Assembly (NCBI RefSeq): GCF_000296385.1
Contig: NZ_JH815185.1
Coordinates: forward strand, 842,013-906,012
DNA: 64,000 nucleotides
Direction of reading: 5' to 3'
From: Lachnoanaerobaculum sp. OBRC5-5
Lineage (GTDB): Bacteria > Bacillota > Clostridia > Lachnospirales > Lachnospiraceae
Shown: piece by piece, positions 52,692-60,649 of the stretch
Numbering within the stretch: position 1 is the first letter of the stretch
How the letters are laid out: each line of letters opens with the position of its first letter
Program-made: the position numbers and the translations under genes
Notes under the pieces: generated by a model
The model's database searches: none
Seen by the model: the letters and a program-made list of their open reading frames with translations, nothing else
What the model was told of the DNA's origin: nothing

Positions 52692-53285
52692 CTACACCTC
52701 TTCATCTCTCAATTCATATGTAAATTTATCTATATACATATCCTGACTGCTCAAATACTCAATAGTTGAATTTGCAATTCTTCCTATCGCTTTAGTTATA
52801 TCCTCAAATGCAAGTTTTCTTATCTCATCAAGGCCCGGTAATTGTTTTCTGTTAGGTTCTATATAGTCTGCAACAAATACAATTTTTTCCAACATACTCA
52901 TATCTTTTTTACCTGTTGTATGCCATCTTATAGCCGACAAGATATCTTTATCTTTAATATTGTAGTTTTTTCTTGCCAAGTAAGGTGCGTATATTGCATG
53001 AAGAATTTGAGGCGCTTTATCTGCCACCAATGCAACATAAGTTTTATCGGTATAAGGATCGTCAAATCCTTTCATATCCTCTTTGAGTTTTGAAACCTTC
53101 TCTCCTTTTGCAACATCATGCAAAATACCTGCAAGTTCCGCCTTTACAATATCCTCTCCATAGCGCATAGCCAAAGCAGCCGATGTATAAGCCACTCCAA
53201 GAGTATGCTCATATCTTTTTTTCGGCAATTTATCTTTCAAATCAGCCTTTATAAGGTCTATATTTTCTCGACTAAAATCAAACAT
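52692..53285 (-). CDS. yqeK: YqeK HD-domain phosphohydrolase (Ap4A hydrolase)
   Basis: 197 aa. HD domain residues are in place: HTLGVAYTSAALAM (His), AGILHDVAKG (HD), HAIYAPYLARKNY and IRWHTTGKKDMS. YqeK members hydrolyse diadenosine tetraphosphate symmetrically to ADP, an alarmone-clearing role. Starts 8 bases inside the nadD 3' end. Part of the nadD-yqeK-rsfS unit. Confidence 0.93.
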   Translation of the reverse strand: MFDFSRENIDLIKADLKDKLPKKRYEHTLGVAYTSAALAMRYGEDIVKAELAGILHDVAKGEKVSKLKEDMKGFDDPYTDKTYVALVADKAPQILHAIYAPYLARKNYNIKDKDILSAIRWHTTGKKDMSMLEKIVFVADYIEPNRKQLPGLDEIRKLAFEDITKAIGRIANSTIEYLSSQDMYIDKFTYELRDEEV

Positions 53286-53886
53286 ATATTTTATTCTCTT
53301 CTATATATCTGCAAACACTCTCAGGAACATACTTTGTAATACTTTCTCCGCCTCCGGTCAATTCCCTTATCTGAGTTGAAGAAATATCAATATCCATAGT
53401 ATCCAAAAAGTAAATACCTTTAATTTCATATTTACTTTTCAGATGCTCAAAATGATTTTTTAAGGTAAGATTTTCATTGCTGTAATCCCTTGATGCCACT
53501 ATCAATTTTACTATCTTTAATATGATATCAGGATTTTTCCAGGTTTCTATCTCATAAAACGAATCCGCACCCATAATAAAGTAAAACTCTTCGTCAATAT
53601 ACTTACTCTGAAGTTTTTCCAAAGTATTGAAAGTGTAGGAATTACCTTCTAAAGTATTTTCAAAATCCGAACAATAAAGTCCGCCATGCCCCTGTATCGC
53701 CAATTCAATCATGGATTTTCTGACAGAGAATTCACTGATCTTTTTACCTAGCTTATGTGGCGGTGTCTTTGCTGGCATAAACCATACTTCATCAAGATTA
53801 CACAACTCTTTTGCTTCCTCTGCCAGTATCAAATGTCCGAAATGTATCGGATCGAATGTACCGCCAAGAATACCGATTCTTTTCAT
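53278..53886 (-). CDS. nadD: Nicotinate-nucleotide adenylyltransferase
   Basis: 202 aa. Nucleotidyltransferase motif GGTFDPIHFGHLILAEEA near residue 8 and the ISSTQIREL motif near residue 170; also PAKTPPHK and FIMGADSF. It adenylates nicotinate mononucleotide in NAD synthesis. It sits one base after the yhbY stop and overlaps yqeK by 8 bases, in the usual Firmicutes order. Confidence 0.96.
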   Translation of the reverse strand: MKRIGILGGTFDPIHFGHLILAEEAKELCNLDEVWFMPAKTPPHKLGKKISEFSVRKSMIELAIQGHGGLYCSDFENTLEGNSYTFNTLEKLQSKYIDEEFYFIMGADSFYEIETWKNPDIILKIVKLIVASRDYSNENLTLKNHFEHLKSKYEIKGIYFLDTMDIDISSTQIRELTGGGESITKYVPESVCRYIEENKIYV

Positions 53887-53887
53887 A

Positions 53888-54184
53888 TTATTTCGGAAGG
53901 TTTATCTTTCTGTTCTTAGGCTCATCAGCCTGTTTATAAAGCACTATCTTCTTTCCTATAACCTGCACAACCTCACTTCTTGTAAGCTTTGCAATTTCGG
54001 CTGCAATTATCTTAGGATCGTCGGCACAGTTTTTCAAAACAGATATCTTTATTAACTCTCTGGGCTCCATAGCCTCTGCAATAGCTGCAGCATTCTCCTC
54101 TGTAAGAGAAGCTTTACCTATTTGCATTATAGGGTCAAGGCTCATAGCCAGTCCCTTTAAATATGCTCTTTGTCTACTATTCAT
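53888..54184 (-). CDS. yhbY: YhbY-family RNA-binding ribosome assembly protein
   Basis: 98 aa CRM domain: NSRQRAYLKGLAMSLDPIMQIGKASLTEE, with RELIKISVLKNC, SEVVQVIGKKIVLYK. Binds pre-50S particles during ribosome assembly. Located between obgE and nadD, the conserved position in Clostridia. Confidence 0.94.
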   Translation of the reverse strand: MNSRQRAYLKGLAMSLDPIMQIGKASLTEENAAAIAEAMEPRELIKISVLKNCADDPKIIAAEIAKLTRSEVVQVIGKKIVLYKQADEPKNRKINLPK

Positions 54185-54195
54185 TTTTCTCCTAT

Positions 54196-55473
54196 TTACT
54201 TATAATAGTCAAACTCATGGCCATACATACGAACAGTATTTCCATCAACTATTCCTGCCTCTTCCAGCTTTTCCAAAACACCTGAAGTCTTTAAGAATTT
54301 CTGGAAGAAATCAAATCCCTTCTCAGAATCAAGATTTGTATATCCAAGCATCTTTTCAATTCTTGGACCTTCTACCACAAATACTCCGTCCTCATCAATT
54401 TCAACTGTAAACGGAAGATTCTTATCACTTGAATAATCTACTTCAAACTCTTTCTCAAAAACTTTAACAGTTCTGTCGATTGTACTGAGAACATTTACCA
54501 ATTCATAAAGAAGCTCCTGTATACCTTTTCCGCTTACTCCCGATATAGGGAATACCTTAATGTCGGGAAAAGCCTCCTTTATTCTCTCTATTTGACTGTT
54601 CTCTTCGTCATAGATTGCATCTATTTTATTTGCGGCAATAATCTGCGGTCTTTCAAGCAGGCTCTCATCATAACTCTTAAGCTCATTCATGATGGTTTTT
54701 ATATCCTCTACAGGATCTCTGCCTTCAGTAGAAGCCGCATCTACCACATGTACAAGTACCTTGGTTCTTTCAATATGCCTTAGGAAATCATGCCCAAGGC
54801 CTACACCTTCACTGGCACCCTCTATAAGTCCCGGAATATCCGCCATAACAAAACCGCCTGCTCCCTTTACATCCACCACTCCCAGATGAGGATCAAGTGT
54901 TGTAAAGTGATAATTAGCAATCTTAGGCTTTGCATTACTTACTCTGGAGAGCAGTGTTGACTTACCTACATTAGGGAATCCTACAAGACCTACATCAGCT
55001 ATAACCTTCAGCTCCAAGAGAACAAACATCTCTTTTCCGGGCTGACCGGGCTTTGCAAACTTAGGTACCTGCATGGTAGCGGTGGCAAAATTCATATTTC
55101 CGAAACCGCCTTTACCGCCCCTAAGAATAACCTCTCTCTTATTTTCTCCGGACATATCGGCAATTACTTTGCCTGTTTCAAAGTCCTTTATTACCGTACC
55201 CTCAGGTACTTTAAGCGTCAGACTCTTGGCATCCGCACCATGGCATTTTCTCTTACCACCCGGCTCACCGTCTCCCGCCACATATTTTCTCTTCATTCTA
55301 AAATCGGTGAGTGTATTCAGACCTTCATCCACTTCAAAGATGATATCTCCGCCTTTTCCACCGTCACCACCGTCCGGACCGCCGGCTGCCACAAAAAGCT
55401 CTCTTCTAAAGCTTACATGTCCATCTCCGCCCTTGCCCGATTTTATAAAAATTTTTGCACTGTCAGCAAACAT
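54196..55473 (-). CDS. obgE: GTPase ObgE (CgtA)
   Basis: 425 aa. N-terminal glycine-rich Obg fold (~1-158: FADSAKIFIKSGKGGDGHVSFRRE, GGPDGGDGGKGG), G domain with GFPNVGKSTLLSRV, DIPGLIEGA, NKID and a C-terminal OCT domain (~345-425) found in Gram-positive Obg proteins. It acts in late 50S assembly and stress response. Ribosome binding site AAAGAGG. Gene order rplU-prp-rpmA-obgE-yhbY-nadD is typical. Confidence 0.97.
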   Translation of the reverse strand: MFADSAKIFIKSGKGGDGHVSFRRELFVAAGGPDGGDGGKGGDIIFEVDEGLNTLTDFRMKRKYVAGDGEPGGKRKCHGADAKSLTLKVPEGTVIKDFETGKVIADMSGENKREVILRGGKGGFGNMNFATATMQVPKFAKPGQPGKEMFVLLELKVIADVGLVGFPNVGKSTLLSRVSNAKPKIANYHFTTLDPHLGVVDVKGAGGFVMADIPGLIEGASEGVGLGHDFLRHIERTKVLVHVVDAASTEGRDPVEDIKTIMNELKSYDESLLERPQIIAANKIDAIYDEENSQIERIKEAFPDIKVFPISGVSGKGIQELLYELVNVLSTIDRTVKVFEKEFEVDYSSDKNLPFTVEIDEDGVFVVEGPRIEKMLGYTNLDSEKGFDFFQKFLKTSGVLEKLEEAGIVDGNTVRMYGHEFDYYK

Positions 55474-55486
55474 ATATACCTCTTTG

Positions 55487-55522
55487 TATTAAAGAAGGCC
55501 TCATACATCTGTATGAAGCCTC
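55487..55522 (-). terminator. Hairpin between rpmA and obgE
   Basis: AGGCTTCATACA and TGTATGAGGCCT form a stem with one mismatch, followed on the minus strand by TTCTTTAA. A partial terminator is likely, letting ribosomal-protein genes be expressed above obgE. Confidence 0.6.
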
Positions 55523-55534
55523 CCGTCTCAACTC

Positions 55535-55825
55535 TTATTCAGCAATAGCTCTTGGGTAAACAGAAACCTGCTTTTTGTCTCTGCCCTTTCTTTCAAAACG
55601 AACTACACCGTCAACTGTAGCGAACAAAGTATCATCACCACCACGACCTACATTAAGTCCCGGATGAATCTTTGTACCTCTCTGTCTGTATAGTATATTT
55701 CCAGCTAAAACAAACTGTCCGTCTGCTCTCTTAGCACCAAGTCTTTTTGACTCAGAGTCACGACCGTTCTTTGTAGATCCAACTCCCTTTTTATGAGCGA
55801 AAAGCTGAAGGTTCATTTTTAACAT
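55535..55825 (-). CDS. rpmA: Ribosomal protein L27 with Prp-cleaved leader
   Basis: 96 aa. The N-terminus MLKMNLQLF precedes [17 protein letters not shown]; the NLQLF leader is the Firmicutes extension that must be cut off by the cysteine protease Prp (after LQLF) so that the new N-terminal residues reach the peptidyl-transferase centre. The ATG at 55825 directly follows the TAA of prp, and its AGGAGG site lies within prp. Confidence 0.97.
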   Translation of the reverse strand: MLKMNLQLFAHKKGVGSTKNGRDSESKRLGAKRADGQFVLAGNILYRQRGTKIHPGLNVGRGGDDTLFATVDGVVRFERKGRDKKQVSVYPRAIAE

Positions 55826-56143
55826 TTACTTGACCTCCTGTAAATTAATATTGATAAAATCTCCGTACTCTTCTCCTATATCCATAAGACCAAGAATACA
55901 TGAATCCAGTAATAGTCCCGATTTTTCACTTCTATCATGCAAAACAAACGAAAAGAAGCCGTCATCAGAATCGACCGTAAAGTCGTCATCACAAAAATGT
56001 TCAATAGAATTTGCCAGATTCAGTGTAAGCACCGAAACCGCCGCACATACTATATCCTTGCCTTCTTCATCAAAGTTTGCATGTCCTGAAACTTTCAAAC
56101 CGGTGTATTTGCCATCTTTAGCAAATGCAATAACGTCAATCAT
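55826..56143 (-). CDS. prp: Ribosomal-processing cysteine protease Prp
   Basis: 105 aa. Catalytic His21 (LKVSGHANFDEEGKDIV) and Cys33 (IVCAAVS) are present. Prp removes the N-terminal leader of L27, whose gene follows immediately. Encoded between rplU and rpmA, as in staphylococci, bacilli and clostridia. Confidence 0.95.
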   Translation of the reverse strand: MIDVIAFAKDGKYTGLKVSGHANFDEEGKDIVCAAVSVLTLNLANSIEHFCDDDFTVDSDDGFFSFVLHDRSEKSGLLLDSCILGLMDIGEEYGDFININLQEVK

Positions 56144-56148
56144 AAAGA

Positions 56149-56457
56149 TTATGCATTAATCTTTTCAATCTTAACTTCTGTAAACTGCTGTCTGTGACCG
56201 TTCTTCTTGTGGTGACCTTTTTTAGGCTTGTACTTGTATACAATAACCTTCTTAGCCTTGCCCTCTTTAAGAACAGATGCACTAACACTTGCTCCTGTTA
56301 CAGTAGGTGTTCCAACTTTAAGTTCTCCATCGTTTAGTGCAAGAACCTGATCGAATGTAACAGCCTCACCGTCTGCTTTTCCAAGTTTCTCTACTCTAAT
56401 GATATCTCCTTCAGAAACCTTATACTGCTTACCACCTGTAGCAATAATTGCGTACAT
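56149..56457 (-). CDS. rplU: Ribosomal protein L21
   Basis: 102 aa. [25 protein letters not shown] and [27 protein letters not shown] are diagnostic. ATG at 56457 after AATAGGAGG; longer in-frame starts cover that site. First gene of the rplU-prp-rpmA unit. Confidence 0.97.
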   Translation of the reverse strand: MYAIIATGGKQYKVSEGDIIRVEKLGKADGEAVTFDQVLALNDGELKVGTPTVTGASVSASVLKEGKAKKVIVYKYKPKKGHHKKNGHRQQFTEVKIEKINA

Positions 56458-56461
56458 AAGG

Positions 56462-56552
56462 ATACCTCCTATTATCATTACTCGCCAAAATTGGTGCCTG
56501 AAACAGGCTTGAAACCAACATTGAGCGGCATACCTATTAAGTATACACTAAA
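56462..56552 (-). ncRNA. Ribosomal protein L21 leader candidate
   Basis: The ~90-base untranslated leader on the minus strand can form nested stems: GCCTG-TTT-CAGGC inside TTGGT...ACCAA, with a GCC...GGC closing pair, ending at GGCGAGTAATGATAATAGGAGG. This resembles the Rfam L21 leader, an autoregulatory RNA bound by L21 in Firmicutes. Not confirmed by a covariance search. Confidence 0.6.
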
Positions 56553-56565
56553 AATATAGTGATTG

Positions 56566-56973
56566 TCAATCAATATATTTACTTTCACTTTCATTTAATA
56601 TTGTCTCAGCCTGCTTTGTAGCATCCTTGTCTACATCAGACTTATTTGTAACCTTATTTATAAGCTCAGGAATCATATCAAGGATTTTAGTGAATGCATC
56701 CTGATTTTTTATATTCACAACCTTGGTTCTTCCGTCTTGAATAATAAGCATTGCACTCGGTGTTATCTTGGCACTCATTCCGCCGCCACCCTTTGACTTT
56801 GAGGTTTCTTCAAATGTACCCGTTGCCATTCCGCAACTTACATCCACCAATGGTATTATTGTAGTATCACCTACAACAATAGGTTCTCCCACTACAGTCT
56901 TTGTTGTAAGAAAAGTATTCATACCGTTAAATATAGCTTCGGCATTATCAAAAAATCGACTGTTCTTCTCCAT
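56566..56973 (-). CDS. gerW: GerW/YtfJ family sporulation protein
   Basis: 135 aa. NAEAIFNGMNTFLTTKTVVGEPIVVGDTTIIPLVDVSCGMATG and a Gly-rich KGGGGMSAKITPSAMLII stretch are typical of GerW/YtfJ, a spore protein needed for germination with some germinants in Bacillus. Its presence suggests a spore-forming ancestry. ATG at 56973; AGGGAG is only a few bases away. Confidence 0.93.
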   Translation of the reverse strand: MEKNSRFFDNAEAIFNGMNTFLTTKTVVGEPIVVGDTTIIPLVDVSCGMATGTFEETSKSKGGGGMSAKITPSAMLIIQDGRTKVVNIKNQDAFTKILDMIPELINKVTNKSDVDKDATKQAETILNESESKYID

Positions 56974-57072
56974 CTTCTCCCTTTCTATCGTAAAACATAA
57001 TATATGTAAATTAATAAGCTCTCTTAAAGTCTTCATTATACCACATATTTATAATAATATCACCATACTTAG

Positions 57073-57128
57073 TTTACATTTATTTCCATATTTGATATGA
57101 TAGTATCAATTCCTAGTTATGTACTAGG
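57073..57128 (+). promoter_or_regulatory. Promoter and palindromic operator of the Rrf2 gene
   Basis: TTTACA (57073-57078) and TATGAT (57096-57101), spacer 17 bases, followed by CCTAGT-N5-ACTAGG (57112-57128). The inverted repeat lies just at the expected transcription start, the right place for autorepression by the Rrf2 protein encoded downstream. Confidence 0.65.
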
Positions 57129-57219
57129 TATTAAATTAAATCAAACTGATGATTTCGCTCAAACTCCAAAGGCTCTCGGCTGAAATAATTCATCAGATTA
57201 TATAGAAAAGAGGAATCAA

Positions 57220-57687
57220 ATGAAAATTTCTACTAGAGGTAGATATGCTTTAAAAATGATGGTCGAGTTTGCAATAAACTCCGATACACCCACAAAAATA
57301 AATCAGGTTTCCAAATCCTACGGAATTTCAGAAAAATACTTGGAGCAGATAGTTTCCATCCTTTCAAAGGCAAAGCTTGTAAAAAGTATTCGTGGTGCTC
57401 AAGGCGGATATTTACTCATCAAACCTGTAGAAGAATATACTGTTGGTGAAATACTGAGACTTACCGAAGGCTCACTCTCTCCGGTTGACTGTCTTGACGG
57501 CAACGGTTCCTGTGTGCATTCAGACTTTTGTGTAACACAGAACCTTTTCAAAAAAGTTGAAGATGCCATCAACAATGTAGTAGACAATATATCTCTTCAG
57601 GATCTGGTAGACGATGAGCTTGATATACGAAAAAGAGAAAAAGAACTTGAATTAAATGATAAAAACGGTTGCCAAAAAATCACATAA
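57220..57687 (+). CDS. Rrf2-family transcriptional regulator
   Basis: 155 aa. Winged helix at ~1-80: MKISTRGRYALKMMVEFA, EKYLEQIVSILSKAKLVKSIRGAQGGYLL. Three Cys in the C-terminal part (DCLDGNGSCVHSDFCVTQ, near residues 91, 97 and 103) are positioned like the Fe-S ligands of IscR/NsrR. In Clostridia this regulator (IscR/CymR-like) usually precedes iscS; here a small membrane protein and a mobile element follow instead. Ribosome binding site AAAGAGG. Confidence 0.92.
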   Translation: MKISTRGRYALKMMVEFAINSDTPTKINQVSKSYGISEKYLEQIVSILSKAKLVKSIRGAQGGYLLIKPVEEYTVGEILRLTEGSLSPVDCLDGNGSCVHSDFCVTQNLFKKVEDAINNVVDNISLQDLVDDELDIRKREKELELNDKNGCQKIT

Positions 57688-57709
57688 AGGTGATATATAG
57701 CAACCGTTT
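57663..57709 (+). terminator. Terminator at the 3' end of the Rrf2 gene
   Basis: AAACGGTTGC and GCAACCGTTT arms flank a 27-base loop; the first arm lies inside the last codons of the Rrf2 gene. The T-run is weak (TTTCAGTTTATATTT). Confidence 0.6.
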
Positions 57710-57882
57710 CAGTTTATATTTGAAAATACCATTGTCCCGAATATTCCAAACACCATCATGAAAATAATGAATTCAAAAGCTTTATCACTTAATTTAACAA
57801 TATCGGTAGAGCTGTTTAATGCAAGCAATATAATGCAAATACACCAAACCGCTACAAATATATAAGACAATATCTTCTTCAT
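57709..57882 (-). CDS. Small membrane protein, 57 aa
   Basis: ATG at 57882 is preceded by AAGGAGAAGAT and the frame runs to TGA at 57709-57711. Two hydrophobic segments are seen: residues 4-22 (ILSYIFVAVWCICIILLAL) and ~38-53 (FIIFMMVFGIFGTMVFS), with a short polar loop between. It is too short for a family assignment. It is convergent with the Rrf2 gene and lies between it and a repeat region. The good ribosome binding site and membrane pattern support a real gene. Confidence 0.65.
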   Translation of the reverse strand: MKKILSYIFVAVWCICIILLALNSSTDIVKLSDKAFEFIIFMMVFGIFGTMVFSNIN

Positions 57883-57949
57883 ATCTTCTCCTTAATTATG
57901 TACGGTTCTATTATACCATTTATATATCTCATATTCTACCTTTGACAGT

Positions 57950-57997
57950 GTAAAATAAAAGGCATGGTGTCTTACATCACCATGCCTTTTATTTTAC
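57950..57997. terminator. Perfect 20-bp inverted repeat
   Basis: Arms at 57950-57969 and 57978-57997 are exact complements, with an 8-base loop; the outer half is A/T, the inner half AAAGGCATGGTG. It can act as a terminator on either strand; no gene ends directly at it on the plus strand. Confidence 0.7.
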
Positions 57998-58165
57998 TCT
58001 AACATTTTTATATCACTCTAACCCTTGCGTAAATATATCACTCTAAGAATCACTCTAACTATGTTATATCGCTCTAACTATATAACACACTCTACAATCA
58101 CCCTTAAAACACTCCTATTATCACTCAGCCTTTGCTATATCACTGTAACAATCACTCTAAAATAA
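57994..58165. repeat. Array of degenerate TATCACTCTAAC repeats
   Basis: About ten to eleven variants of the 10-12-base motif TATCACTCTAAC occur on the plus strand at irregular spacing of 10-30 bases (clear copies at about 58011, 58036, 58048, 58067, 58138 and 58150; weaker at 57994, 58086, 58096, 58108, 58119). Two more near-copies lie in the direct repeats flanking the IS. No reading frame covers them. The remaining sequence to 58392 is A/T-rich with no gene; a 14-bp inverted repeat at 58320-58352 (GTAAAAAAG-type arms) looks like a terminator. Confidence 0.75.
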
Positions 58166-58270
58166 AACATTAATATTTATGAAAAGTTTGACTTCTCAAA
58201 CATTTCTTGGCTTTGACAATTATGATTATAGCAGCAAAAATATACTTTTTATAAAAAAAGTATAAACTGC

Positions 58271-58292
58271 GGTTTTTAAGGTACAAACTGCA
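58271..58292. repeat. 22-base motif shared with the other side of the IS
   Basis: GGTTTTTAAGGTACAAACTG-CA here recurs, with one difference, at 60560-60581 directly after the right 95-base repeat. Confidence 0.7.
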
Positions 58293-58392
58293 GTAAATAT
58301 ATTTGTTTTAATTTTTAACGTAAAAAAGCTATCTAAATGATAACTTTTTTACTGTGATCTCCTATATACTCCAAACAAATTCACTCAAGATT

Positions 58393-58487
58393 GGATGGAA
58401 CTCCCGTATCACTCTTTAACATCTGATTTCTCTAACAATTGCCATTATACATGAATTTCTATATAATCTACATGAAAGGTATAAAAT
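58393..58487. repeat. Left copy of 95-base direct repeat flanking the IS
   Basis: Identical to 60463-60557. It begins GGATGGAACTCCCG and ends GGTATAAAAT. It has no gene. It abuts the left terminal inverted repeat of the IS and is best read as a long target-site duplication. Confidence 0.9.
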
Positions 58488-60462
58488 CCTGTCTTTGACA
58501 GTTTTGAAATATAAAATACCCTTCAAGCCCTGTGTTTTAGCGGCTTTGGAGGGTATTTACATTTCGTTTTAAAACTAAAAAAATAGTATTTTATTTTCCC
58601 TTACTTTGTTTTTTAATTGTTCTCATTTGACTTTTTGTTATAAATTCAAAATCTGTATTAAAATGACAAATCTCATGTAGCTTATCTGTAAGCTCCGTTC
58701 TTTTATACAGCGGTATAAAACCTTGCTCTTTTACATATGAAAAATTAAAATCTTTTAGAGTTTTTAGAATCTCTTCACATGTATATTTGTGTTCTAAAGC
58801 TTCCTCAAGGTATCTGTAAATAATCAATGCTAAAAAACAAGTTAAGGAGTGAGCTGTAATTCTGTCAACTCTTTGTAAGTAAACAGGCCTTGCTTCAAAC
58901 TCGGTTTTCATAATTCTAAAGCACTCTTCGATTTGCCATCGCTTTTCACTTATACTTAGTATTTCACTTACATTATCGTCAAGTAGGTCTGTGGAGACGG
59001 CATACATACCGTCATACTTAGTTTCTTCATCTATCTTGTATGTATTAAGAAAGTTATGTACATTTGCCTTTTCTCCATCATCAGTCACTGCAAGGCTGCT
59101 AATAAACCAGGCAGGGTCATTAGGATTTCTTCTTTCTTTTTTGATACTACCTTTTTCAAGCATCAGCTTAGCTCTGTCAACTTGTTTTTCTCTAATAGTT
59201 TTTTGGTATTTGGCATATTTAGGTGAGTATGTGATGATAAGCCTCTGAGATAAATCCTTAGGTGTATACGGAGCATCTTTGTAATATATAGCCTCATCAT
59301 CCTTTTATATTTCTGCTAAATCTACTACTTTATCATCAGACAAACTTTTAAATCCTTTAGTATCTAAAGCCCATTGTCTATCCTGTGCATTAAGCTTTTT
59401 TATAGATTGTATAACGACAAAGGCTCTTTCGCCCATATGATTGTATTTTCTTATTTTTTCCGAACCGAGTCCTGCATCGCTACAGTAAATAAACTTTTGA
59501 CAGTCAAACTCGTTTAAAATCTTTTCTTCAAGAGGTTTAATAGATGTTTGCTCATTAGCATTACCCGGAAATAGAGAAAAAGCAAGAGGAATGCCGTCAC
59601 CATCCATAAACATCCCCATTTGTACTATAGGGTTTGGTCTGTGTTCCTTACTTTTGCCATATTTCTTAATTCCGTCTTCATCTTCAATCTCAAAATAATA
59701 ATTGGTGCAATCATAAAAAAGAATCTTATCATTGCGTTTTCCTAATAAGTGGCTGTTTTTATAAGTTTCAGATTGTATAAGGTCACATTCTTTAGCAAGT
59801 ATATTTAAAGAACGGTACACGTCATGTAATTGGTAAGACGGTGGTTCCAATAAGTCCAGTGTACATTTATAACTTGAGCGTTTACCGGAAGGTTCAAGTA
59901 TTCTTGAGTAAATCAAATCTGATAAAATCGAGTTAATATCAAACTTGAAGCTATATTTATCCCTTATCTTTCTGCAAACTTTATCCAAGCCAAGTTTATA
60001 ATAAAAGTATTGCAAAAACAGGTAGCCCCCACGATAGAAGACTTGTTGTTGAGGTTGAAGTCTTTTATTGTAGTTAAAAGAAATATTTACTGTTTTTTCT
60101 TCTTTATATTTTTGTGTCTCAAGTTTCGCCTCAGCACGAGCCCATTCCATTACATCATCTCTGGTAGGTCCGTGCTTTTTTAATAAATCAGCAAGCGTAC
60201 CAAGTTTGCGTACATTAACAGAGGTGCTAACACCTTTGTCATTGATGAAACTTTTAGAAATATAGAATGACTCAGCATTTTTTGATTTTGATGTAGTAAC
60301 TTTCATAGGGAACCTCCAACCCCCATTATACCATACAATACTATAAAATACTATACAATAAAACGAAAATTTTGACAAATTTTTCAACTAAGAAATGTAG
60401 GCTATATGCGGGTTGTGAGACTTTTTTAAGGCTTATTTATGTAAACAAACTGTCAAAGACCC
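58488..60462 (-). mobile_element. IS1634-like insertion sequence (IS4 superfamily)
   Basis: About 1975 bases bounded by terminal inverted repeats with core GTCTTTGACAGTTT (left 58491-58504, right complement 60447-60460). It carries one transposase gene on the minus strand. Long, variable target duplications are a published property of IS1634, which fits the 95-base direct repeats here. Confidence 0.85.
58591..60306 (-). pseudogene. IS1634-type DDE transposase with an internal stop codon
   Basis: Reading from ATG 60306 (GGAGG ribosome binding site) gives 333 codons, then a single in-frame TAA at 59305-59307, then the same frame stays open for 237 more codons to 58591. The first part holds LFYDCTNYYFE (first Asp, ~199) and YCSDAGLGSE (second Asp, ~277); the second part holds the Glu motif QIEECFRIMKTEFEARPVY. 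The open frame around the TAA (GDLAEI-stop-KDDEAIYYKD-like) shows that one substitution would restore a protein of about 571 aa. The last gene part alone lacks both Asp, so the copy is probably inactive. Confidence 0.88.
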
Positions 60463-60557
60463 GGATGGAACTCCCGTATCACTCTTTAACATCTGATTTC
60501 TCTAACAATTGCCATTATACATGAATTTCTATATAATCTACATGAAAGGTATAAAAT
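60463..60557. repeat. Right copy of 95-base direct repeat flanking the IS
   Basis: Exact copy of 58393-58487; followed by the 22-base motif at 60560-60581. The rest up to the SDR gene at 60650 is A/T-rich without genes. Confidence 0.9.
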
Positions 60558-60649
60558 ACGGTTTTTAAGGTATAAACTGCATTATTCATTTTAATTATAT
60601 CTTTTTCTTTACCTTAATGTAAAATAAAATATACAAAAAGAGGAACATT

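Noticed and set aside
57994-58165. Possible CRISPR array
   Set aside because: The repeated unit is only 10-12 bases, degenerate and irregularly spaced, and there are no cas genes; it does not have repeat-spacer structure.
58591-60306. Two separate transposase genes
   Set aside because: Both parts are in the same frame and separated by one TAA, with the DDE residues distributed over both; it is one gene.
58393-60557. Flanking 95-base repeats as attachment sites of an integrative element
   Set aside because: There is no integrase; the interval holds only one transposase with matching terminal inverted repeats, so target duplication is simpler.
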